Shown here: piece by piece, positions 12,680 to 23,519 of the stretch
How positions within the stretch are numbered: position 1 is the stretch's first letter
How the letters are laid out: each line of letters starts with the position of its first letter
DNA from: Parietaria judaica
Taxonomy: Eukaryota > Streptophyta > Magnoliopsida > Rosales > Urticaceae
Reading direction: 5' to 3'
DNA length: 64,000 bases
Assembly (NCBI GenBank): GCA_954871525.1
Contig: OX940865.1
Location: 28,070,420-28,134,419, forward strand
Translations under genes and position numbers: made by a program
Notes under the pieces: model-generated
The model's database searches: none
What the model saw: the letters and a program-made list of their open reading frames with translations, nothing else
Told to the model about the DNA's origin: nothing

Positions 12680-15116
12680 TATCATTGTCAAGCATGTCCC
12701 TCTTGAGGCTGCGAACCGATAAGCTTCGATCTACGGATTCAAGTCTCTGATCATCGAATGTCTTTTTTGAACGGCTTCAAGCGTTTATTAGTTCCACCCG
12801 CATATACAAGCGCCTGCAGCCATGACTACGATCATGGTGGTCATCAAGAGCTTTGCCGGAGATGGTACGTACTAGCCGCACTAGAGATGTAATGAAGCTG
12901 TTTCTCTGGTTCTTTAATTCCAGATGGGAAAGAGAATAATGACTTAACTATCTTAATTATATTAGTAAAAAAGTGAAGCAATAGAGCTCTAATTAATTTC
13001 CCAAACACACATACATATATGGGGGATGTGTTGAATTTAAGATAGTTATATGATTATATGATCCTTCTTTATTAATGATGATCAAGATATAGGAAATTTA
13101 AGCAAACTAGGTTACTATATATGTATTTCCCGATTCCAGCGCTAATGAAAACCGAATACCAAACTGTAGATAAATTCAAAGTTTTGCACTTTTCTAGTCT
13201 TGTTTTTTTTCTTTACAAAAAATACCATAACATGATATTCGATTTTTTTTAATACAAGTAAAATGCACCCGCGAGAGATGATTAAAGGTGAATGTGAATG
13301 CTTATGAATCAAGACATATATGATTACATGATCATATATAAACTTTCATTTGATAATTACAATAAGATGGCATTAGTAAATATATATAATGACATTGAAA
13401 GGAATGAGATGGGTTGATGCGTGTGGGTGCAAGGTTTGTCCATTGCCTGCACTGCACATGGCATTAAATAGTTTTGGCAATACTAAGGATATTCATTCAT
13501 TCATATATCTTGATCAATATATGCACGAATAATATGATCCATCTCTGCAACACATTATAATATTCTTGGCAGCAAATTGAACTTACAGTAATAATAATGA
13601 TGATGATGATGATGGATATATGTTTAGCAAAGACAAATATTCTCCAGCTAAGGGACACATCACTGCCTACCTTCTCTTCAGCCCTACCACATATACACAC
13701 ATATTGCATTGCTTGCCACTATAACATATATACATAATTACTATTTCGTATATGCTATATATACCAAAAATATAATGGTTAAATCCCATTTTATTGTACG
13801 ATAATTTTGTATCAAGTGTGTCGGTATATTCTTAATTTTTTTCACGCTAATATAATTTTGTATCAAGTGTGTCGGTATATTCTTAATTTCTTTCACGCTA
13901 ATATAATTTTGTATCAATTGTGTCGGTATATTCTTAATTTTTTTCACGCTAATATACTCAAAGGCGAGTTAACTTCTGTGAAGACATGCATACTTTTATA
14001 TGTAATGAAAGGGTTGAATAATTCATATGTTTTTTGGAGTTTAATCATAGACGTGTACCTCATGTAATACTTCTAAATGAATATATCATTAGAATTAAAC
14101 TTAGATATTGTTTTGTGACTTTCGAGGTTACTAAAAAGTATATATATTGAGAATATGTGAACGGGACTTAGTAATGATTAAGTAATTAGTCGGGGTTTTT
14201 TTTTTTTTGTTCTTCTTTTTATCATAAATTTGTTGTAAGAAACACGTGGTGGAGAATATTTCTAGTTTTAGTATGTATTGATGATAACTATGCTTTTTTC
14301 ATGGTAGCATGTTTCCACCTTGTTTTAGAAAGTCGACTATTATTTCTGTTTTTTATTGACAATATATTGTTTTTAGGTTTTATTTTTTAAGTACAAAAGG
14401 TTTCATAATGATTCTAAATTATTAGTGTTTGGAAACTTATTTCTTTATCGCATAATGTAATACTTTTTTACTACTACAAAATACCTATTATCCTAAAAAA
14501 CACTACACTCATGTCCTTAGTCAATTATTTGTGTTCGACTAATTAACCGCCCTTTTTCATAACTTGAACCAATTACAGAAGTTTTTAACTTATTATTTGG
14601 TGATTGCCATTGCAACTATATATGGCTGCTTCTTCACAAATCTATTACTTTAAATTTTGCTAAGTAAGATACGTGTGATGTGCAGAAAGAGAACATTATT
14701 GATACAAATATTTAGAGCAATATATATTTGTAATAAGATATGAATGATCGATCACAACTTTTGGCGTCTAATTTTGTTTCTTGTCTAAAGTATAGACCTT
14801 ATTATTAAGTATATCAATTATATGCATACTAAGTAAGTAGTTTGATTGAGAATTGAGAGTTTGTGTGACGAATTGATTCCATCAATGATGATAGTAACCC
14901 TAGCAGCTATGTTATGTAGCCCTAGTTTGTGTGGCTAAGATGATAGATCCACCATATTTGATTTTGATCAATAGATCTCATGGTGAATATTGGAGATAGG
15001 GTTTTTGTTAATGGGGTCTCTCTATTAGCATTCCACACATTTATCTCTCTCCTTTTTTGTTTTCTTTTGTCCTCTTAACTCCTTTCATGACCTAGCTAGC
15101 TCACGTGAATCTCTTA

Positions 15117-15118
<2 letters not shown>
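12680..15118. other. Intergenic spacer upstream of the GATA gene
   Basis: Apart from the 51-bp tandem repeat at 13801-13953 I see no gene or bounded element. The GC-richer stretch at 12680-12900 continues the texture of the solo LTR next to it and may be older repeat. The last 2 kb probably include distal promoter sequence of the GATA gene. Confidence 0.5.
13801..13953. repeat. Tandem repeat, three copies of 51 bp
   Basis: Three head-to-tail units lie at 13801-13851, 13852-13902 and 13903-13953. They differ at only a couple of positions. Each starts ATAATTTTGTATCAA and ends TTCACGCTAAT. Because 51 is a multiple of three and the unit lacks stops in one frame per strand, it creates matching repeated 17-residue frames on both strands. 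Those frames are by-products of the repeat and are not evidence of a gene. Confidence 0.92.

Positions 15119-15120
<2 letters not shown>

Positions 15121-15174
<54 letters not shown>
15121..15174 (+). repeat. (TC)27 microsatellite before the GATA gene
   Basis: An uninterrupted run of 27 TC units lies about 160 bp upstream of the GATA start codon. Pyrimidine-rich tracts are common in core promoters and leaders of plant genes. A shorter CT-rich stretch also occurs at 15314-15328. Confidence 0.9.
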
Positions 15175-15176
<2 letters not shown>

Positions 15177-15183
15177 GAAGTCT

Positions 15184-15193
15184 CTCTATATAT
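15184..15193 (+). promoter_or_regulatory. Putative TATA box of the GATA gene
   Basis: CTCTATATAT lies just after the TC microsatellite and about 140 bp before the ATG, leaving room for a leader of about 110 bases. The call rests on motif and position only. Confidence 0.4.
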
Positions 15194-15334
15194 CCTTTTG
15201 AAAGAGGTATGATCACACTCTTGAGCTTAGGCCCTTTGACATTCATTCCACAATCTCTAAAAGCCTTCCACTTTTTTTGGAGTACTGATCAAAACTAGAG
15301 AGAGAAAAAATACTCTCTCTCCTCTCTATACACA

Positions 15335-16739
15335 ATGGATCAACCTTTTCATAATTCATCTCCAATTCCAACTTTTCTTGATCTCAATGAAGAACAACCC
15401 CAACATGATCACATCTTCAACATCAACACTCAAATATCTCTCTCTCCTCCTCTCATGATCAATAATAATCCACCACAAGATCATGATCATCAAGAGTTTT
15501 ACTATAGAGAGCCACACAGATTTCAACTCCAAGCACCACTAGAGGTACATATTATATATATATATATATTATAATTACAATCTTCTATTTAGTATAAAAT
15601 TATCTTGATCATGTCCTCTCTCTTTCTTATTTTCAGGCTGATCACAAGAATATTTTCTCATCCGGTGGATCATATTTTGATGACGCAGGTTGTGACGATC
15701 GTGATCTGAAGCTATCAATCAGCTGGAAGAACAATGATGCTCAAGATCATACAAACGATCATAAAGATCAGATGATCATCACGAGTGGTAGTGAGAATTT
15801 CCACGATTCAGTCAAGTGGACATCTTCAAAGATGAGGATCATGAGGAAGATGATCATCACTAACCCGGATCATCAAACTAATAGCTCTAACTCTCATCGA
15901 ACCCCGACAAACTTGTCTCACAGCTTCGATCACCGACCCATGAAGAAGCGTTCTCCAACACCGAATTTCGGCGCTGATCAGAGTAGCAGCTCTTCCTCAA
16001 ACAACAACGGCACAGTTAGGGTTTGCTCCGACTGTAACACGACGAAGACCCCTCTTTGGAGAAGCGGGCCAAGAGGTCCCAAGGTACAATTTCTTACCCG
16101 TTATCCTCTTCGTTGAATTCTTTTTCTACAAGTGTAGTTGATCGAGTATTTGAACTAGTATAATTGAGATACATACTTCAATCAATACGGTCTAGATAGT
16201 ACGTAGGTCAAATATTTGAATTAGTAATTTTGAGATACAAAATTCAAGCACAAGTTGACCATTTCACTTTGTATGCGTGATACACTAAAGCTACGTGATA
16301 AAAATGTTGAAGAAAAAAAAAACACCTATATAAGTAATTTGTAATTATTACCGATTCCCATTTCGAAACCTAACTCATTCGGACTAATTTTCAAAAAAAA
16401 TTGCAGTCTCTCTGCAATGCCTGTGGAATCCGACAAAGAAAGGCGAGGAAGGCTTTGGCTGTTGCGGCAGCAGCGGTCAACGGGACGATCACGGCGGTCA
16501 ACACAACTCCGATGAAGAAGATCACCAAAAAGCACAAAGAGAAGAAGACCAAAGCCAACGACAATGTTAATTGTGTCAACTCTCCAATCAAGAAAAGAGG
16601 CCGGAAAAAGATTCTATATTTCGAAGATCTGAGACTCAGCATGAGCAAGAACTCGTCTTTCCAGCGGGTTTTCCCTCAAGACGAGAAAGACGCGGCGATT
16701 CTTCTCATGGCTCTATCTTATGGACTTGTTCACGGATAA
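15335..16739 (+). CDS. B-class GATA transcription factor with LLM domain (GNC/CGA1-like)
   Basis: Three exons, 15335-15544, 15637-16083 and 16407-16739, join in phase to give 329 aa. All introns are GT-AG. The single zinc finger is C-X2-C-X18-C-X2-C (C200, C203, C222, C225), and the second intron falls inside it between K219 and S220. The C-terminus carries Leu-Leu-Met (318-320) followed by ALSYGLVHG, the LLM motif that marks the GNC/CGA1 (GATA21/GATA22) branch. The N-terminal part is rich in Ser, Asn, His and Asp. Basic clusters follow the finger. Family members are nuclear regulators of chlorophyll synthesis, plastid growth and cytokinin/gibberellin responses. Family assignment is firm; which paralogue is not decided. 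The start is the first ATG after the leader and gives the family-typical N-terminus MDQPFHNSS. Confidence 0.93.
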
Positions 16740-19182
16740 AACGACACGTCGTCGTTATGGTCATCTCTCTTATCGCTTTGGAAAGTTTTAAGCTTTTAAG
16801 TTTTTTGCATGTTTTTGTTCATGTTTGAGCGTTAGAGATAAGGCATGTGTGTGTGATTGTTAATTAGAGAGTGAGTAATTATGAAATGAAGGAAAGAATA
16901 AGCAGTGTAGGAGAGGAGAGCTATTAATTATAATAATCTGTGGTGAGTTTTGAACAAGTTGATAACCAAAACATGGGTCTCTTGTTCAATATATATAGTT
17001 GTACTATCTGATCATCATATCATCACCTTATAATAATAATATTTGAAGTCTCAATGTTTGTTTTTATGTGTGTTTCCTGGGTCAATTCACTGTACACTGC
17101 CTTGCTTCAGAGGTACTTTAAGGCTTAAGCTGTTTCCCTTTTGCTTTTTTTATTTTCTAATTTTCTTTCTTAATTTCCAAACTTGTTAGCTTAACATGGA
17201 GAATACGAAATTCTGAATCCGCGATTTCCATATCCAAATTAGGTATTTCCGATTCCGATTAAGCGATAAGAAATGACTTTACTGTTTAGTTTTTATAATT
17301 ATATCTCGGTTCGAATAATTAATAAGGACCGCCAGATCTTTCTGTCAAAAAAATAATGGTTGGCTCTAGGGTTTTGGATAAGAAAGCAACAAAAGTTTTA
17401 TATATATTTTATTTTATGGAGAAACTCGGAACCGGTTCCTAACTAGTTTGGAATTTTTTTTATTTTATTTAAATAAAAGACAGAATATGCAGTGTTTACA
17501 TGTCTATGTATTAGTAGTAATCTCAAAGATCTCAACTCACCATTCACAATATATATATAAGTCTGAGACAGTGATAAACAATAATAATTAGAGAATGGTT
17601 GGGTTGGGTCTAGGGTTTCGGACCAAGAAAGAAAGAGAGAAAGAAGGTGAAGAATAAGGAGACACGCATATGGTGAAAGCGACGAGTGAGAGAGATGAGA
17701 TGGGAGTCGCAGCTTTTGGCGCTGCGAAAGATCGCTCACTCGATTCCACTTTTGTCTCAAACTTTGTCTTCCTCTCAGTCTCAGACACACCTAGAAATTT
17801 CCACAAATAATATTGTCAAACCCTAATTTATTATTAGCTGAAACAAAAATATCTAACACTATATATAATATAATATAATATAATATGAATCTATGTGCGA
17901 GTTGTCGATGAAATACCCATGATCCGATTACGGTATGTTGACATGTAGGGGACTCATCGACGGGTATTTCATAAACAACGGGTTTATTGATAAGGTTTTC
18001 ATAAAATAATATTGATATACGGTTTAATATCATTTTACTAATAGTATTGGTTTTGTGTGTGTGTTATGTCAAGAATTCGTTATCGTTTCATTTTTATTTT
18101 AATTTGAAATTTTGTGTAAATATAAATCAATAATATTAGCAGCAATAAATTAAGATGATATACAGTACCAATCGGGTTTTTTGTGTGTATTATCAATAAA
18201 CTCTCGATATAATATAAAATTTGTGAAGGGTTCATTGCATTTTTTCGTCTTATGTTTTATGTTTAGTTAACCATTAGTAACTCTAAAAGTATTTGAGAAA
18301 GTTTTTTTCCCATTCATGAATAATTAAGTATTTACTCATCAAACATAAACCCCCATTATTCGAGTGAAAGTATCAAAAGTATAACTATATAAGACATACA
18401 ATATTCTACAGTAACTCGTTTTTTTTTTTTTTTTAAAGAATCTACAATAAGAACTGAAGAGTGTGGATTTTTTTTTTTTTTTTTTATCAATATTTGTATG
18501 AAAAAAGAAAGCAGGGTAAAGTGGTATAGCTTTTGCATGTTAAAAGGTGATGACACACTTGCTTTTCTTACCTGATTTGGATATCTTATATAGCCATCAG
18601 ACAGTTCAGAATAGATCAACACAAGAAACCCTAGCTTTCAAATTTAATATATTATTTGATTTTTTATATATATAAACTAGAGATGTTATTATATATATAT
18701 ATTAATTATATATAATGTGTTATTCAAGCATTTTATAGCCATGCCTATGTTGGTAACTAAAAAAGTATGTATGCTTAATTGCTTATGTACTATTTTGGTA
18801 AACGACAACATTCAGCAAACGTACGACAGTCAGGTTTCCTGCTAAAATGCATGTCGTTTTTCAATGCTAACATGAACGAACTACTAAAATGAAGGGCTTA
18901 TTACTTCATGTTATTTGGCACCTCTTATATAAATAATTCAATAAAATTGTAATTGGTGAAGGACACGACGATGATGACGATGATTTGGCCGTGGACAACG
19001 TTCGACTGGGAATTGATCCGCCCAACCTAAATTTGAAAGACGGGCAAAATGTTCTCAAAATTGGAGGCCAAGCAAGCAATGAGGCGGATAACCCACGTGT
19101 TACCAACACGTGCCTGTGTGGCCGTGACTAATTATAATAATAATAGGCTATAAACTTCAGTTAGCTACATATAATTCATCAT
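16740..19182. other. Spacer downstream of the GATA gene
   Basis: The first few hundred bases are probably the GATA 3' UTR. The rest is AT-rich, with poly-T runs near 18419-18435 and 18470-18485. Frames on the minus strand at 17443-17806 are Ser/Leu rich and overlap each other; I could not link them to a family or to splice partners. I see no supported gene. Confidence 0.5.
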
Positions 19183-19187
19183 ACGAC

Positions 19188-19914
19188 TGTAGAGCGTTTT
19201 GGGACGCCTTACAGTCACAAGAATAATCGAAAGAACGCAAATTAATATGAACACGAATACTCTTGATTTGTTATGATTCCGAGAGGACCCGGTTTCTTCC
19301 GTTTAATAGCTTGGACAATCGGAGATTACACGCTCTAATCCTTGGGAAATCGAGAATACTATGAATAAGCAAACTCGAGAACACAAGACTTTCTCTCTCA
19401 AAACTCACGATTAAATTATACTGAATCAATTTAACAACGAGTTTACATGCATATTTATAGGCCTAGGGTTTCTGAATTAATCCCACAAATCGTGCTAGGG
19501 TTTCCTTCTTTCTTGCTCTGATTGTTGCTGACCTTCCTTGAATGCGTTGGATATCCCACGAAATCCTCAACTGAATGAACGAATCTCCCTCTTTTTCGCG
19601 ATCTCGACTTGCTTCTTCTTTTAATTCGATTGGGTTTTCCCGATGAGACTCTTCTTCGATAAGCCTTTGTTCGATATCCTCTCTTAGACGATAAGGTCTT
19701 GCTTTCCGATAGGCTTTGTTGATATGACGCGATGAGGTGTTTTAACGCTCGCAGGCCTTGATCTTCTTGGGTCTTATCGTTATTAAGCCTTAAATTGCTC
19801 CACCCTTTGGTGGGCCTTGAATCTTCAAGTGTCCTTGCCTCTATTTTCAGCCGTTTGAGCATAAAACGACATCGGAAGTGTTGAGGGATGGTTTGACAAA
19901 ATCTGACCTTAACA
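19188..19914. mobile_element. 727-bp solo LTR
   Basis: The unit begins TGTAGAGCG and ends CCTTAACA, so it has TG...CA ends. A perfect 5-bp duplication ACGAC flanks it at 19183-19187 and 19915-19919. No interior or second LTR is visible. The 135-codon minus-strand frame at 19455-19862 lies inside the LTR and is very Arg/Ser/Lys rich, so it is not treated as a gene. The superfamily is not assigned. Confidence 0.75.
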
Positions 19915-19919
19915 ACGAC

Positions 19920-21081
19920 ATTGATGTTTATAGATTAATTGCGTGTCACAATACCTACTTAACTATTAAAGAGATATTAGTGAAAATATCGTCGTTTTCT
20001 TCTTTCAATTAGATTTATTCTGAGATTGAATTGATTTTCAGATATATTTTAACCGGTCATCAATCCGAATACTGGCACTTTTGTCTCGTGATTCCTTTTT
20101 GGTTCAATTTCTCTACGACATATCGTTTTCCTCTCACCACTGATTCCAAACAATTTCGTATTAGGACTAGTGTGTTGTATCTTATTTTTACTGGGCCTGC
20201 TCAGGCATCAGATTGGGGCTTTATTTAAGTGTAAGTTTTTGGGCCTGAGCTAAAGGGCCCAATTAAATGTTGGCATACATGCATTTCTTTCTATTAAGTA
20301 TTTTCTAAACTTCACAAGGAGTATTTTGTTCTCTCGTCTTAGACTTCTAGTTAAATACAAAGAACTAAGAAGTATAAAATGGACCTTAGATTTTTTTTTC
20401 CCCGCATAAAGTTACTTTTTTTTAAGTTAATTACACTAAATTATCGTTATATTAATACTCGATAAGCTAATAATCTCGATAATATGATGAAATTCCCGAA
20501 TCCTGACAATATTAATTTATAGAGAATTAGTTGTATATAAAACAGAAAAAATATTTATTTGTTGTATTTATACTTTTTATAATAAAAAAAATACTTTCTA
20601 AATATAATTCGACAATACCAGTCCTCATATTTCTAATTGGTTTCTTATAATTAAAAGCCCTAATTTTGATGAATGGTAATTTAAAAAAAAAAAAAAACAA
20701 AGATAGCTTTAATACAATACGTATAAGAACGAACGTCATCACAAGAACCAACATTCGAACAATCATTACACTTGAGGATATCTTACGAGAGAGTAACACA
20801 ATACTTGAAGTTTTTTTTATCCCTCAGGCATTGTCCAAGAACCTTTTGCATCACGTCTCTCAGCAAACTGGTCATATTTCGATGCTTAGTTTGGAAGATG
20901 CGCACGTTCCCCTCAATCAATATAGCATACAGAAACTCAATGAATGATAATATTTAATTTCTTAGGAAGTATATTATGTTTTTTGGTCAAAATAATAATA
21001 ATTAGAATGTACATAAAGAAATTCCAAAATTAATTTTTTTAAGTTAGTGGATATATATCTATAAAATAAACAAAAAGTATA
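19920..21081. other. AT-rich spacer
   Basis: No gene is supported. Short frames near 20666-20957 echo Copia polyproteins only faintly and are too short to call. A stretch near 20433-20530 with repeated TAAT/CGATAA words resembles an AT-rich MITE remnant also seen near 24326, 37975 and 63540. Confidence 0.45.
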
Positions 21082-21090
21082 TAAAAAGTA

Positions 21091-21556
21091 GGGTTAATGA
21101 TGGCAAAAATACCCAAAGTTTGGTCAAAGAACCCCTCGGGTATTCAAAGTTTAAAAGTGGTGGCAAAAATACTCAAAGTCACATTTGGGGAGTTGACCAC
21201 TTCATTCTTGTAACGCCATTAACTTACCCAATAACTCTGGCCACGTGGAAAAATCTGTTTCGTTAAGTGTAATCATTAGAGGTTCAATTAGTTGTATTAA
21301 ATAGCATTACTTAGGGGTTTAATTCGCTGTTTTCTCGTAAACGAGGCTGATGTGGGCTTGTCAACGTGGAAAAAATTGTTCTGTCGGCAACCCACGTTTG
21401 TCCGCGTGGTCAGAGTCATGTAAATTAACGGTGTTACGAGATTGGAGTGGTCAACTCCCCAAATATGACTTTGGATATTTTTACCACCATTTTTAAACTT
21501 TGAGTACCCGAGAGGTTCTTTGACCAAACTTTGGGTATTTTTACCATCATTAACCC
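21091..21556. mobile_element. Mutator-type MITE with long inverted ends
   Basis: The 466-bp unit has terminal inverted repeats of about 130 bp: GGGTTAATGATGGCAAAAAT at the left and its near-perfect reverse complement at the right. A perfect 9-bp duplication TAAAAAGTA flanks it (21082-21090 and 21557-21565). Long ends plus a 9-bp duplication are the signature of non-autonomous Mutator-like elements. It encodes no transposase. A truncated relative lies at 36587-36817. Confidence 0.9.
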
Positions 21557-21764
21557 TAAAAAGTATTTAAGTTTGTGAATATTGGATAGTCTTCCTATTT
21601 TCCTCGTATATATTATAAATACATAGCGAATCAAAATTACAGAAATATAAATATAAATATTGAAAATAATAAATCCTTTCTGTGATTCCAGACATCACAT
21701 TCTACGCATTCTTTAACTTCTCAGACAATCCCAGAAATACTTGGAAGCTCGAGGTGGATCGTCA

Positions 21765-22426
21765 ATGGCGGAGCCACCACCGAATGAGCTGGGAGTGAAG
21801 CGATCCAAGCTGGTTTGGCGAGTTCTCTTGATCACCAACCTCGCTCTCGGAGGTCTGAACTTCTTCCCCATTCTTCTTTCGCCAAATGCCACTTCTCTTG
21901 CTGGTTTCTAGCTTCGTGCGCAATGTGTTTGATGTATTGACGCAACGATCACCTTTGAGCACGGACTTCTGTGTATGCCTGAACTGACACAACTTCTGAT
22001 TTTGACCTTTTCTCTAGATTAGGTTCTTGCAACATTAGTGATCGCTTTTTGAAAATTCCGATTCATGTTTGTAGGTTCTTGTTTCTCGTCTTTCTTGCAG
22101 CGTACATCTTCACGAGACCGAAGAAGAAGGACTCGGGCCCAGAGAATCACAAGAAAGGTTCGAAACGAGAAGACAAGGAGAGGAAACCCGAGGAGGAGGA
22201 GGCTCCGGTCTCGCCCGTTGAACTGTTCCCGGAACCGATATTCGAAGACGCTCCCGCTAAGATTCCGGAACCGATTCCCGAAGATCAGCAGCGCGAGATC
22301 TTCAAGTGGATGCTGGAAGAGAAGCGGAAGGTCAAACCGGTTGACCGCGATGAGAAGAAGCGGGTTGACGCAGATAAAGCGTGCCTCAAGCAGTTCATCC
22401 GTGCGGAATCTGTACCGGATTTCTAG
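21765..22426 (+). CDS. Small plant single-span membrane protein, unknown function
   Basis: Two exons, 21765-21852 and 22101-22426, give 137 aa. The join restores Gly-Ala-Tyr-Ile-Phe across the splice. The donor GTCTGA is weak and the acceptor is TTCTTGCAG. The N-terminus MAEPPPNELGVKRSK is followed by one hydrophobic segment (about residues 17-34, LVWRVLLITNLALGAYIF), then a highly charged, Lys/Glu/Pro-rich tail ending RAESVPDF. The tail contains repeated Pro-Glu-Pro words and a helical basic patch. I recognise the pattern as a conserved plant protein of unknown function but cannot name it. An alternative acceptor at 22074/22075 would change only the residues around the join. The promoter side adjoins the MITE at 21091-21556. 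Confidence 0.75.
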
Positions 22427-23519
22427 TTTGGCAGAAGTTTTTACGGATTATCAGACACTAACAAAGGATGAACCGTCTATTTTTTGCGTGTTCATCATCG
22501 GTATAGCGACTTAAAGATCGATTTTTTGTTGTCGAATTTGGCTGGCTTGGATTTATGTAAAACTAGCAAGAGTTTCATTGTTCTTATAGAATGAAGGCAC
22601 ACTTTCTTGGTTTTAGTTTTATGTAACATAAAAATATTGACGGGGACGCCCCCGATCTTTGCTCGTTGGCATTGCCCCCGGAACTTTAATTTGGCGCCAC
22701 AATATCCTTTATTCCTTAAAATATAGCACATTGCTCCATATACGTTGAAAAATGATGAGATTTGTATACTTACTTCAAGGGTGTTTTTGTCAATGGTCAT
22801 TGAACAAAGATTAGTATTCTAATAAATAGTGAAGAAGAAAAAAAAAGAATAATAATAAAGCAGATATAGACCCTATTTGAATTTCAAAAAATAAAGCATT
22901 GAAATAATAAATACTGAAGTTTTTATTTTTGTGATGATACACATTCATTTTTTTTTCCCATGGCTGACTGTTTCAATATTCATTATTTTATTTCCCTCCA
23001 CAATTCTATGACTTATTTTTAAAGTCTTGTCACTACAAGAAAAGCAAAATAAATTAATTGTTTGATTTTTTTTAGAAATGACTCGTGCGACGTATCCAAA
23101 ACTGAAATCAAAATTCAGCTAAATCGGTCTAAAAAGTGGATTAATCGAATTTTAACCTTAGGTATTAAGTGCGACTAAAACGTAACAATAGTGATTTTTA
23201 TTGTCAAACTTTAATGTAAAGTGTCAAAATTGTTAAGAACTCAAATGTAAAGTAATTATTTACACAAATATTTCTTCTATAAATAATGAATATTGGGTTG
23301 AAATAGTAACAATATCTTTCAATTCACAAGACAAATTGAGTTGTGAGGACCCCACACTTTCTCCCATGGTCGAATTTCATCCACAATTCTCATTCAATAT
23401 CCATTTACTCCATTTTGTCTCTTTCTATGAGTTGAAACTTTGACTCTCTTCACTCCTCAAACTCAGGCATCGATCGATGAGCACACGACCTTCGCGTAAT
23501 TCTATCTCTCTGCTCTGCT
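22427..23519. other. Spacer between the small membrane protein and the repeat protein
   Basis: I see no gene here. The start is probably 3' UTR of the upstream gene. A CACTACAAGAAAAG word at 23031-23044 matches the usual terminus of plant CACTA transposons, but I find no opposite end nearby. The last 150 bp are pyrimidine-rich and are likely the leader of the next gene. Confidence 0.45.

Noticed and set aside
17443..17806. Overlapping minus-strand frames of 115 and 72 codons
   Set aside because: They are Ser/Leu-rich, mutually overlapping, without splice partners or recognisable domains.
19455..19862. 135-codon minus-strand frame
   Set aside because: It lies wholly within the solo LTR at 19188-19914 and is extremely basic and serine-rich.
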